A stretch of DNA of 7,846 bases, from assembly GCA_020859745.1 (NCBI GenBank), contig JAJBVQ010000004.1:1-7846 (forward strand), in the 5' to 3' direction. Below the pieces are notes generated by a model, which did no database searches, was not told the DNA's origin, and saw nothing but the letters and a program-made list of their open reading frames with translations. The stretch comes from Rikenellaceae bacterium (lineage in GTDB: Bacteria > Bacteroidota > Bacteroidia > Bacteroidales > Rikenellaceae). How positions within the stretch are numbered: position 1 is the first letter of the stretch; the number at the start of each line of letters is the position of its first letter. Shown in pieces: positions 1-7,278 of this stretch. The position numbers and the translations under genes were made by a program.

Positions 1-2
1 CC

Positions 3-1340
3 GGCGAGCTGGTCAAGAAATTCAGCGGCCCCGCCAAAGCCATTATCGTCGTAGTCAAAGGCGTGATGGGTATCCTCAAACTCGGTTCCGAAGCGGAAAA
101 ACGCCACGTGGCCGCCCTTAAAGCCCTCCGCGAGGCGGCGCACAGCGAGTACGTCCAGTACGAGCTGCTGACCATGCAGCGGGAATTGAAGTACGAGGAA
201 GGCAACAATATTTTCGGGGTCAACGAGATCGGCCGCGCAACCAACGCCCTGAAAATCTACCGCGAATCCGTCGCCGCCTACAACAAAGAGATACAGGGCG
301 AAGCCCCCTTCCTCCCTTCGGGTATTTGGGGGGAAATATGGAGCCGGACCCCCGTTTACCAGCAGCAGCTGGCCGACTACAATGCGGGCATACGGGCCCT
401 GAAAAATGTCGAGATCGTCACCGGCCACAAAAAGACCGGCCTGTTCGGCTGGGGAAAAGGGAAAGACACATACAGCGGCATCCTCAGCGTCTACCCCGAC
501 CTGATCGACGGCGAGAACCGGCTCAACGTCGAGCGAGCCAAAGCAGTCTTGAACACCCGGCAGATGAGTGACGAGAACAAGAAGCTGCTCCAGAACCTCA
601 TCGACCTCACCGAGCAGGGCGACGCTGCAATGGCCGAGCTGCGGAGCGCCCTGCAGCAGACCTACGGCGAACTCGGCGACGGTATTCTGAACGCCCTGGT
701 CGGTGCCTTCAAGAGCGGCACCGACGCCGCCGAAGCCTTCGGCAAAAGCGTCGGCAACGTACTCGAAAAACTCGGAACCCAGGTCGTTTATACCCTTTTT
801 TTCCAGAAAGAGTTCGACAAGCTCCAGAAAAACCTCGAAGACATCTACTCCCAGGAGGGCCTCAGCGAAGAGGAGATCGCCGACCGGGCCTTCGGTGAAG
901 TCGACCGGTTTTACGACACCGTAAGCCAACAAATGCCTCGGGCCGAAGCGTGGATGAAACGTTGGCAGGACAAAGCGTCGGCCAGCGGCTTCGACCTCTG
1001 GTCGCCCGACGAAAAAGAAGAGGACAAACAAGCCTCCGGCCTGCGCGGCGAGATCACCGAGAAGATCACCGAGAACACCGCCTCCAAGCTCGAAGGCCTG
1101 TTCCGTTACAGCGTGGATATCCAGAGCCGGATCGCCAGCCTCGGCGCCGAGCAGCTGGCCGCCGCCCAGTCCTCCCTGGTGCAGGTCGCCGACATCGCCC
1201 GCAGCGGCATCGCCATCGAAGAGAACACCCGCCGCACCGCCGACAACACCGACGGCCTGCGCGAGCGGCTCGACACCGTGGCCACCGAGCTTAGGGCCAT
1301 TAAGAACAACACCGCCGGCGGGGAGGTTTGGGCCAAGTGA
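3..1340 (+). CDS. Phage tail tape measure protein, C-terminal part (5' end outside window)
   Basis: The reading frame is open from the first bases of the window to TGA at 1338-1340. The GTG at 63 is only an internal Val codon, and 20 further codons precede it in frame, so this is a 5'-truncated gene showing 445 residues. It starts with a hydrophobic patch (AKAIIVVVKGVMGILKLG), as is common in tape measures that pass through or touch the membrane. A long, mostly helical, Lys/Glu/Ala-rich region follows. The stretch GLFGWGKGKDTYSGILSVYP, then MSDENKKLLQNLIDLTEQGD and GELGDGILNALVGAFKSGTD, matches my memory of the C-terminal region of Bacteroidales tape-measure proteins. The product is expected to span the tail tube, set its length and contact the tail tip with its C-terminus. 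Its place directly before Dit-like and hub genes is the usual siphovirus order. The total length and any N-terminal domains cannot be seen. Confidence 0.85.
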   Translation, partial: GELVKKFSGPAKAIIVVVKGVMGILKLGSEAEKRHVAALKALREAAHSEYVQYELLTMQRELKYEEGNNIFGVNEIGRATNALKIYRESVAAYNKEIQGEAPFLPSGIWGEIWSRTPVYQQQLADYNAGIRALKNVEIVTGHKKTGLFGWGKGKDTYSGILSVYPDLIDGENRLNVERAKAVLNTRQMSDENKKLLQNLIDLTEQGDAAMAELRSALQQTYGELGDGILNALVGAFKSGTDAAEAFGKSVGNVLEKLGTQVVYTLFFQKEFDKLQKNLEDIYSQEGLSEEEIADRAFGEVDRFYDTVSQQMPRAEAWMKRWQDKASASGFDLWSPDEKEEDKQASGLRGEITEKITENTASKLEGLFRYSVDIQSRIASLGAEQLAAAQSSLVQVADIARSGIAIEENTRRTADNTDGLRERLDTVATELRAIKNNTAGGEVWAK

Positions 1341-1375
1341 GCGGCCCCTGCCCCGGCGGACATCACCACCAGCAT

Positions 1376-2365
1376 ATGAACACCTATTATCTGAACGACA
1401 CTCCCCTGGCCGCATTCGGCTTCGTCCCCGGCCACGCCTCCGGCAGCAACATCGCCCTCAGCGGCGCGTGGGACATGCCCGCCCGCACCGGCGACAGCTA
1501 CCGCCAGTGGGACGGCGAGGACGGCGTGGAGCCGTACGTCAGCGCCGACGACGGGTTCGCATTCGGCAGCCGCGAAATAGAGCTGGCCGGGCACCTCGTG
1601 GCCGACGACGAAGCCTCCCTGCGTGAAAACATCGAGCGCTTCCGCCGGTTTCTCGCCGCGCTGCCCGCCACCTCGCAGCTCCGGTGCGACTGGGGGCAGT
1701 GGAGCGTGGGCCTGCGCAAAGAGGTGAAGATCACCCCCCGCAGGAACATCGCCTCCGTCACCCTCGCCTTCACCGAACCGGCGCCCGCCATGCCCGGCTA
1801 CGACGGGCAGCCCGCCGAATGGCCCGAACAATGGCTGCTCGCCACCCGCTGCTGGAACGAAACCGGCGTCTGGACCGACCGGGGCCTGTGGTACGACATG
1901 TTCGAGCCCGGCGCGTGGATACTCGACACCGGCCTGTGGAACCGGGAGTCCGGCGTCTGGGATCGCTCCGGCAGCTGGTTCGGCAACAAAAAGTACGATC
2001 TCGACGACTGGCGTTGGGAGAGCTTCGGACTGGTGATCGCCTCCACCGAAGGCGCTTGGGACCTGCCCGCCCGCCGCGAGATCAAAGCCAACCAGTTTCC
2101 TGTCCCCGACCGGTGGGCACCGGGCGGCCTCGACAAACACACCCTGAGCCTGACCGCCACCCTGCGTGCCCCCGACATGGAGAACTTCGGCCGCCGCGTG
2201 CGGGCCCTCTGCTGGGTATTCGGACAGCCCGGGTTGAGGAGCCTCAGCTACAAAGGGCGGCAGTGGAGCCTCTTCGCCCCCGAAGGATTCCAAGTCACCG
2301 ACATCCAGAAACGCAGCCAGGTTTACGCCAAATTCACCGTAAAACTCATCGAAGCCCATGAATGA
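1376..2365 (+). CDS. Distal tail (Dit)-like tail protein with internally duplicated domain and Trp-rich linker
   Basis: The gene encodes 329 residues from ATG 1376 (MNTYYLNDTPLAAFGF). The frame is open back to TTG 1328, but those 16 codons (MGQVSGPCPGGHHHQH) do not look like a domain, so I prefer 1376; no strong Shine-Dalgarno decides it. There are three parts. Residues 12-135 are a first beta-rich domain. Residues 149-214 are a linker with 11 Trp, most in Gly-x-Trp units. Residues 216-327 are a second domain resembling the first: AFGF/SFGL at the start, then AWDMPAR (31-37) against AWDLPAR (227-233), and similar strand-helix-strand ends (SVTLAFTEP against AKFTVKLIEA). A Dit role, as a ring at the distal end of the tail tube to which hub and fibres attach, rests mainly on synteny between tape measure and hub. 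The exact family is not certain. The stop overlaps the next start by 8 bases, suggesting coupled translation. Confidence 0.65.
   Translation: MNTYYLNDTPLAAFGFVPGHASGSNIALSGAWDMPARTGDSYRQWDGEDGVEPYVSADDGFAFGSREIELAGHLVADDEASLRENIERFRRFLAALPATSQLRCDWGQWSVGLRKEVKITPRRNIASVTLAFTEPAPAMPGYDGQPAEWPEQWLLATRCWNETGVWTDRGLWYDMFEPGAWILDTGLWNRESGVWDRSGSWFGNKKYDLDDWRWESFGLVIASTEGAWDLPARREIKANQFPVPDRWAPGGLDKHTLSLTATLRAPDMENFGRRVRALCWVFGQPGLRSLSYKGRQWSLFAPEGFQVTDIQKRSQVYAKFTVKLIEAHE
1853..1978 (+). repeat. Degenerate Gly-x-Trp repeat in the Dit-like gene
   Basis: Residues 160-201 of the Dit-like protein carry Trp at 160, 166, 172, 181, 188, 195 and 201, mostly 6-7 residues apart, six of them as Gly-x-Trp (GVW, GLW, GAW, GLW, GVW, GSW). 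The 11-base string CCGGCGTCTGG occurs at 1863-1873 and again at 1950-1960, 87 bases (29 codons) apart. ETGVWTDRGLW and ESGVWDRSGSW look like copies of one unit. Confidence 0.75.
2358..2365 (+). promoter_or_regulatory. Stop/start overlap ATGAATGA coupling Dit-like and hub genes
   Basis: The sequence ATGAATGA holds the hub start (2358-2360) and the TGA stop of the Dit-like gene (2363-2365). Such an overlap normally means the second gene is translated by ribosomes finishing the first. No Shine-Dalgarno-like sequence is obvious upstream (ATCGAAGCCC), which strengthens the case for coupling. Confidence 0.6.
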
Positions 2366-5198
2366 CATCCGGATACTCCGCGGCGCCGACAGCCGTCCCG
2401 TGCAGGAGCTGACCCCCGACGACAGCTTTGTCTGCACCCACAAACAGATGGGCGAGCAAGCCATCCGCATGACCGTCGCCTCCGTCCGGCCCCTCGACCT
2501 GCAGGTCGGCGACCATTTCGACTGGCTCGGCGTGCGGTACACCCTCGCCGACGAGCCCGACTGCAAACAGGCCGACGGGGTGTACAGCTACACCCTCGCC
2601 TTTTACGCCCCCTGCCACCGGCTCGGCTGCCTGCTCCACAAAGACGAAGGCAGCCTGACCTTTCCCTACGACAGCGACCTGGCCGGGCACATCGACGCCC
2701 TCTACACCTCCATCGGGCGCGAAGCCTCCGGCTTCACCGTCGGCATCGAGGAGGGGATCGCCGCCGCCGGCGAATTCCGCCACATCGAGTTCGACAAGAC
2801 CTACTGCCTCGACGCCCTGACCCGCATCTGCGAAGCGTTCGGCACCGAGTGGCACATCTCCGGGCAGGCCATCCGCGTCGGACGCTACAAGACCGATCCC
2901 GCCGGGCTGTTCCGGTACGGCCGCGGCAAAGGGCTGTACAGCCTTGAGAAGACCGGCGTTTCCGACGCCTCCGTCGTCACCCGCCTCTACGGGTACGGCT
3001 CTTCCGACAACCTGCCCGCCGGTTACCGCGACCGGAACCTCGTCTTTTCCGGCGTCGGTGGGGCCTCCTGCCTCGAAAAGAATACCGGCCGGTACGGCGT
3101 CCGGGAAGCGGCCGTCACCTTCGACGACATCTATCCCCGCCTGTCCGGGGCCACGGTCAGCGCCGTCACCGTACCCGACGACATCGCCAAGGCTGGCAGC
3201 TGGACCGTCACCGTCGAGCTTCCCCCCGACAGCGGCGACTTGGCCCTGGCACCCGAACAGGAGGCGCGCATCAAATTCACCTCCGGCGCCCTGACCGGCG
3301 AAGACTTCGCCATCACCCAATTCGACGCAACGTCCGGCCAGCTCGCCTTCAACACCTCCGACGACAACGGCTACAAACTGCCGTCCGAGGCCCGCCAGCC
3401 CGCTGTGGGCGACCGATTCGTCCTGCTGGGCTTTGTCATGCCCCAATCTTACGTCGACCGGGCCGAAGCCGAGCTGAAAGTCCGCACGCAGGAGGAACTC
3501 GACCGCCGCTGCGTGAAACGGTACGCCTACCGCCTCGACATCGACCCCCGCTACGTCCGGCGCGAAGGGATCGTCGTGCGGGCCGGCGACACCGTGCGGG
3601 TGCAGGAGAGCGACGATTCCGACCCCGTCGAGATACGGGTCAGCGAAGTCAGCTATCCCCTGCAAGACCCCGGCAAACTCAGCCTCGTGCTCTCCGACAC
3701 CCCCGTCTACACCTCCTACTCCGAGAAGATCGAGAACGACATCAAAGATGTCACCCACGACGTGGACAACGTCTACCGCGAGGCCCGCGCCTTCTCGCGC
3801 CGGGCGTGGCGCGACGCCGAAGAGCTCGCCTCGATGCTCGAAACCCTCCGGGCCGACCTGCTGCTGGTGGGCAACCATGCCGGGCAGTTCGCCGTCGGCT
3901 CCACATTCACTGTCAACAAGAGCAACGACGTGAACCTGTTCGGCTGCACCGCCGGCACCCTCCGGCACGCCGTTTACAAAGGGGCCACCGACGGGGTGTG
4001 GAGCCTCCCGCAGGCGAACATCGTCCTCATGCACGGCCCCCCCGGCTACCTCTTGGCCAAATGCAGCCGCACGGCCGGCGACGGCCATTATTGCGTCCTT
4101 GGGCAGCAGGCCGAAGTCGGGCAGGAAGAGGGCTGGTACTATTTCCCCGTCGGCGTTATCAGCTCCCCCTTCGAAGGGGCCCGCGTGTTCAACACCACCT
4201 ACGGCTTCACCCAAGTGGCCGGGGGCAGCATCACCACCGGGAAGATCCAGGACGCCGCCCGGCGGCTGGTGATCGACCTCGACAACGGCACCGTCGCCGG
4301 ACCCGTGCAATTCACCGCCGGCAGCCGGGGACTCGACCAGATCGAAGGCTGGGCCGACGTCGTGCAGGATATCCGGAAGGCGCAGGCTGCCGGCGACAAA
4401 GGCATTCAGGACGCCGCCGGGGCGCAGGCCGCTGCCTCCGCCGCCCAGGCCGTGACCGGTAACTTCACGCAGGTGCAGGGCGGACTCCAGCTCACTACCC
4501 TGATTAAAATGCTGGCCGGCGGCATTGAAACCGGCGGCATTGCCGCCAACCTCGACAACATCCTGCTCTGGGGCGGCGGCACCTATGCCCAGGCATTGAG
4601 GAACCAAGCCAGCGTCCTCCTGCGGCATGACGGTTCCGGCTACCTGGCCAAGGGGCTGATCCACTGGAACACCTCCGGCGACCTGAAGATCGACGACGGT
4701 GCCAAGATCGGCGACATCGACGTGTACAACGGTAACCTGCGTTGGAACATGTCGGGCAGGAGCATATCCCTGGGCAATGCCGCCGTCGTCGAAAGCGGCG
4801 ACGTGAGCGTGGCGAAGTTCGAAGTGCCCGGCGGCAACGACAACGTGGCTGTGCGCATCGGCGGCAATCTCTCCTTCTCGCGCGGGGCGATCGAAGGGTT
4901 GGCTTTCCGCACCGCCGTCACCTACAGCGATTACACGGTCAGGCCCGGCGACGTCTATGTCGTTTGCGCCAACACAGCCGGCATGATCACCGTCACGCTT
5001 CCCTCCCAGCCTACGGAAGGCCGCGTCCTGTACGTTCGGCGGTACGGCGGCCACGACGTTAAGCTGAAACCCGCCTCCGGCCATACTATCACCCGGAACC
5101 AATCGGTGACCGAAACCACGGTTACGGCTGCGATCGGCGACACGGCGATGCTCGTCTTTTGCGGGAAAACCTGGTTGTATCATTTCATGGGACGATAA
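2358..5198 (+). CDS. Tail hub / tail-associated (Tal-like) protein with fibre-like C-terminal half
   Basis: The gene encodes 946 residues from ATG 2358, inside the end of the upstream gene. Residues 1 to about 450 look like a gp27/Tal-type hub. They include YCLDALTRICEAFGTEWHI (149-167) and VTRLYGYGSSDNLPAGYR (207-224), motifs I know from Bacteroidales phage tail proteins. The last part of the hub is strand-rich, ending near SYPLQDPGKLSLVLSDTPVY. Residues 451-503 are a charged helix, probably a trimeric coiled coil. Residues 505-620 are beta-rich. Residues 624-650 (SITTGKIQ, VIDLDNGTVAG) are a typical collar motif of phage fibres. Residues 665-700 are an Ala-rich helix. Residues 700-850 are a shaft (LLRHDGSGYLAKGLIHW, GNLRWNMSG). 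Residues 855-946 are a beta-sandwich-like tip module (ITVTLPSQPTEGRVLYVRR). The protein probably closes the tail tube and carries a central spike. I see no catalytic motif for an endopeptidase or lysozyme. It could also be annotated as prophage tail endopeptidase or minor structural protein. Confidence 0.75.
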   Translation: MNDIRILRGADSRPVQELTPDDSFVCTHKQMGEQAIRMTVASVRPLDLQVGDHFDWLGVRYTLADEPDCKQADGVYSYTLAFYAPCHRLGCLLHKDEGSLTFPYDSDLAGHIDALYTSIGREASGFTVGIEEGIAAAGEFRHIEFDKTYCLDALTRICEAFGTEWHISGQAIRVGRYKTDPAGLFRYGRGKGLYSLEKTGVSDASVVTRLYGYGSSDNLPAGYRDRNLVFSGVGGASCLEKNTGRYGVREAAVTFDDIYPRLSGATVSAVTVPDDIAKAGSWTVTVELPPDSGDLALAPEQEARIKFTSGALTGEDFAITQFDATSGQLAFNTSDDNGYKLPSEARQPAVGDRFVLLGFVMPQSYVDRAEAELKVRTQEELDRRCVKRYAYRLDIDPRYVRREGIVVRAGDTVRVQESDDSDPVEIRVSEVSYPLQDPGKLSLVLSDTPVYTSYSEKIENDIKDVTHDVDNVYREARAFSRRAWRDAEELASMLETLRADLLLVGNHAGQFAVGSTFTVNKSNDVNLFGCTAGTLRHAVYKGATDGVWSLPQANIVLMHGPPGYLLAKCSRTAGDGHYCVLGQQAEVGQEEGWYYFPVGVISSPFEGARVFNTTYGFTQVAGGSITTGKIQDAARRLVIDLDNGTVAGPVQFTAGSRGLDQIEGWADVVQDIRKAQAAGDKGIQDAAGAQAAASAAQAVTGNFTQVQGGLQLTTLIKMLAGGIETGGIAANLDNILLWGGGTYAQALRNQASVLLRHDGSGYLAKGLIHWNTSGDLKIDDGAKIGDIDVYNGNLRWNMSGRSISLGNAAVVESGDVSVAKFEVPGGNDNVAVRIGGNLSFSRGAIEGLAFRTAVTYSDYTVRPGDVYVVCANTAGMITVTLPSQPTEGRVLYVRRYGGHDVKLKPASGHTITRNQSVTETTVTAAIGDTAMLVFCGKTWLYHFMGR

Positions 5199-5210
5199 AC
5201 TAAAAACACT
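5199..5210 (+). promoter_or_regulatory. Short A-rich leader before fibre 1 start
   Basis: The 12 bases between the hub stop and the fibre 1 ATG read CTAAAAACACT plus a short edge. They are A-rich in an otherwise GC-rich region and have no GGAGG. This is the kind of start context used in Bacteroidota, where A-rich leaders replace Shine-Dalgarno pairing. It supports ATG 5211 as the start. No promoter is visible in the gap. Confidence 0.4.
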
Positions 5211-7241
5211 ATGTCAGACAAAATGCAATTTTACAAGCCCAAACAAGGCGACACCGCCTCTGTCGTAGCCGACGGGTATGACCGCAACTTCGAAGCCCTC
5301 GACGCCGCAAAAGCCGACGCCGAAGCCACCGCTGCGGCCCTGGCCGGCAAAGCCGACAAAGCCGAAGGCAAAGACCTGATGACCGATGCGGAGCGCGAGA
5401 AGCTCGCCGGCATCGAGCCCGGCGCCAACGCCTACACCCTTCCCGCCGCCACCGCCTCCCGGCTGGGCGGCATCAAGGCCGGCGACAATGTGACAATCTC
5501 CGCCGACGGCACCCTTTCCGCTTCCGCCGCGCCCTATGAACTGCCCCGCGCCAGCGCCACCGTTCTGGGCGGCGTCAAAGTGGGCCGCAACCTGAGCATC
5601 GACTCCGAGGGCAGGCTCAACGCCCTCGGCGGCGGTTCCGCTTCCGGCGGCGGAGTCCTCGTGCTGCCCTACGTGGCTCCCGAGACCGACAGCACGACAG
5701 GCGCCGTGACCAACTCCGCCGCCTTCGTCGCAGCATGGGGCGGCATCCTTTCGGAATACCTCGCCGCCCCCGACGTGCATACCCTGTATCTGGATGCCGA
5801 TGTCGGCGACGGTATGATATTGAGGATGCCTTGTGCGCTTTTGAAAGTGGAAGAGAGCGAAAATACCGCAACCTATTACCTCTCCGCCTTCGAAGTGTTC
5901 AACATTCCCGCGACTGAGTCCGCGACCGTGTCGTCGAAGGCCACAGTTTTCGCAGGTCTTGTCTGCAACAACGCAGGTGCGTTGCAAGAGGTTCTTATGT
6001 ATATTTCCGAAGGCATCGTGACCCCCGGCGGAAAACCCAACCTGCTGGGCGCAGATGATGCAGTTATCGTCCATATTCCGGACAATGCCACGGAAGAGCA
6101 ATTGAAAGAGGCCGTCCAGCCGGCCGTAAAAGCTTTGCAGGTCGATCCGAACCGGAGAGTGATCATACAGTCGGGGATCATGCTGTTTCCCGCTTCCACG
6201 GCCATCAGTGACGTGGATTTTATGGTAGCTGCGTGGAGTGCCAATCCTTTGACAGTCAGTGATCCGGCCAGCACATGGGTCATAAAGTCCATCATATACG
6301 GCAGGCTTCAGAACGGAGATATACAATCGGTTACAGGCGGTTTATCCGGTTTTGAGCTAAGTACCCAGGAATATGTGCAGGAGCGTATCTCGGCCATTCC
6401 GCAGCCCCAGTACCGCAACCTGTGCCTGAACAGCCGCGGCGACAACCTGAACGGCTGGGATGATGTAGGTGGCCGAACCGAGATAACATTGGACACAGAA
6501 AAATTCGGTTATCCTGTCATTAAAACATATGGAACTCCAGGGATGACAGGCTGGATCGAACTGGGTATTTATACCGACCAAAACTGTCCCGCGCTTAAAG
6601 ATGAGATCGGTTTAGGCGATGGCAAGGGCATAGCCCGCGACATCGTAGTTTCATATGACTACTATCCGACAATAGATTGTACGGTCGGCCTTATCACCAA
6701 CTTATCTCCGTTAGAGATATCCTTTCAGTATAGCGCAAAAGCGAATCGGTGGAGCAGGGTCGTTCATCGCATCCCGGCAGGGAGCAAAATACATGCAATA
6801 CAGCTCGGATTAATATTGGAGGTCACAGATCTCTCCGCATGCTCATACTTTAAAAACATCCAGATCGAATACGGCACCCAAGCCACCCCGTACTGCTACG
6901 ATCCGACCCTGCCTCTGTCCCTGACTGAGCAGGTCGTTCCCGGTGAATTCTGGTCTGGGTTCGATGGAACGCTCAGGCCGGTATATATCCGCACATTCCG
7001 GGGGAACATATCAGCCCTGGTAGCCGATAAGCAACTGATCCGGAATGTCAGCGAAGCTCGTTATGTCGGCGGCGGCCTTGGCAGCGACGAGTTATTTGTA
7101 CCCCCCTATCCGCAGCATATTTCCTCCGCTTCGCAATGGGGTTATCTGGTATTGGGAAATGCGCTGATGATCGACTTATTGGACGATAATTGGCATAGTT
7201 CCATGCAATACAACCTGACCTTCAAATACACCAAAGCCTGA
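5211..7241 (+). CDS. Tail fibre 1 with phi29-type fibre repeats and jelly-roll-like tip module
   Basis: The gene encodes 676 residues from ATG 5211, 12 bases after the hub stop. Residues 1-35 (FYKPKQGDTASVVADGY, NFEALDAAKAD) form a docking module shared with the next gene. Residues 58-69 (TDAEREKLAGIE) are a common phage-fibre helix repeat. Two copies of a phi29 gp8.5-like repeat follow (Pfam Phage_fiber_2 type): YTLPAATASRLGGIKAG at 75-91 and YELPRASATVLGGVKVG at 109-125, each ending in a DGTL-like turn. Residues 138-148 are a Gly/Ser linker. Residues 150-385 are a module I do not recognise. Residues 401-565 resemble a jelly-roll carbohydrate-binding module: they open with NLCLNSRGDNLNGW and close with YFKNIQIEYGTQATPY, with an internal W-SRVVHRIPAG strand. 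Residues 566-676 are an unassigned C-terminal knob. The expected role is host receptor binding. Base composition drops sharply after about residue 200, unlike the N-terminus. The gene could equally be called a head-fibre homologue, but position favours the tail. Confidence 0.8.
   Translation: MSDKMQFYKPKQGDTASVVADGYDRNFEALDAAKADAEATAAALAGKADKAEGKDLMTDAEREKLAGIEPGANAYTLPAATASRLGGIKAGDNVTISADGTLSASAAPYELPRASATVLGGVKVGRNLSIDSEGRLNALGGGSASGGGVLVLPYVAPETDSTTGAVTNSAAFVAAWGGILSEYLAAPDVHTLYLDADVGDGMILRMPCALLKVEESENTATYYLSAFEVFNIPATESATVSSKATVFAGLVCNNAGALQEVLMYISEGIVTPGGKPNLLGADDAVIVHIPDNATEEQLKEAVQPAVKALQVDPNRRVIIQSGIMLFPASTAISDVDFMVAAWSANPLTVSDPASTWVIKSIIYGRLQNGDIQSVTGGLSGFELSTQEYVQERISAIPQPQYRNLCLNSRGDNLNGWDDVGGRTEITLDTEKFGYPVIKTYGTPGMTGWIELGIYTDQNCPALKDEIGLGDGKGIARDIVVSYDYYPTIDCTVGLITNLSPLEISFQYSAKANRWSRVVHRIPAGSKIHAIQLGLILEVTDLSACSYFKNIQIEYGTQATPYCYDPTLPLSLTEQVVPGEFWSGFDGTLRPVYIRTFRGNISALVADKQLIRNVSEARYVGGGLGSDELFVPPYPQHISSASQWGYLVLGNALMIDLLDDNWHSSMQYNLTFKYTKA
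5285..5449 (+). repeat. Direct DNA repeat shared with fibre 2, copy A
   Basis: Three blocks match the copy at 7347-7586. Positions 5285-5308 equal 7347-7370 exactly (24 bases), and the match continues for nine more bases after one mismatch. Positions 5370-5416 match 7393-7439 with two mismatches in 47. Positions 5413-5449 equal 7550-7586 exactly (37 bases). The blocks encode the docking module end, the TDAEREKLAGIE repeat and the EPGANAYTLPA start of the fibre repeat. Confidence 0.9.
5810..7241 (+). other. Lower-GC receptor-binding part of fibre 1, probable mosaic segment
   Basis: Sampled composition falls abruptly inside fibre 1. Positions 5401-5460 have 46 of 60 G or C, 5821-5880 have 28 of 60 and 6601-6720 have 58 of 120; composition rises again to 41 of 60 at 7321-7380 in fibre 2. 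Codons such as TTA and ATA appear here and are nearly absent upstream. The border falls near residue 200, after the conserved fibre repeats, which fits replacement of the tip region by recombination. The exact edges are approximate. Confidence 0.65.
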
Positions 7242-7278
7242 CCGCCTGCACCCGAAATCCAGTAACCGAAAACAGACC
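7242..7278 (+). promoter_or_regulatory. Short spacer between the two fibre genes
   Basis: These 37 bases are the second longest non-coding gap in the window, after the one at 1341-1375 only if both starts are accepted; the two are nearly equal. The gap holds CCGAAAACAGACC just before the ATG, an A-containing leader without a Shine-Dalgarno. I see no TAnnTTTG-type Bacteroidota promoter and no hairpin followed by T-run, so fibre 2 is probably co-transcribed with fibre 1. Confidence 0.35.

Noticed and set aside
797..803. T TTT TTC heptamer in frame in the tape measure, a possible -1 frameshift site
   Set aside because: The codons (Leu-Phe-Phe) read normally through it. A -1 shift would stop at TGA 896-898, and known tape-measure-region frameshifts lie in the chaperone genes upstream, not here.
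1328..1375. TTG 1328 as the start of the Dit-like gene
   Set aside because: It would add 16 residues (MGQVSGPCPGGHHHQH) unlike the start of a domain, with GGGAGG only one base before the TTG. ATG 1376 gives a natural start, though the longer form is not excluded.
1106..2566. A 486-codon minus-strand open frame over the Dit-like gene
   Set aside because: It lies in the same back-to-back codon register as the Dit-like gene and has the same explanation. It also crosses the boundaries of three plus-strand genes.
2346..5183. A 945-codon open frame on the minus strand across the hub gene
   Set aside because: Its codons are exactly back to back with the sense codons, so its stops can only come from sense TTA, CTA or TCA, which are nearly absent in this GC-rich gene. 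The translation is Gly/Val/Ala/Asp-rich without domain character.
5214..6326. A 370-codon minus-strand open frame over fibre 1
   Set aside because: Same register effect. It ends just where the low-GC segment starts using TTA in the sense strand (GGT TTA TCC near 6340), as expected for a shadow.
6400..7241. Diversity-generating retroelement target at the end of fibre 1
   Set aside because: I see no C-type-lectin-like ending, no template copy and no reverse transcriptase in the window.
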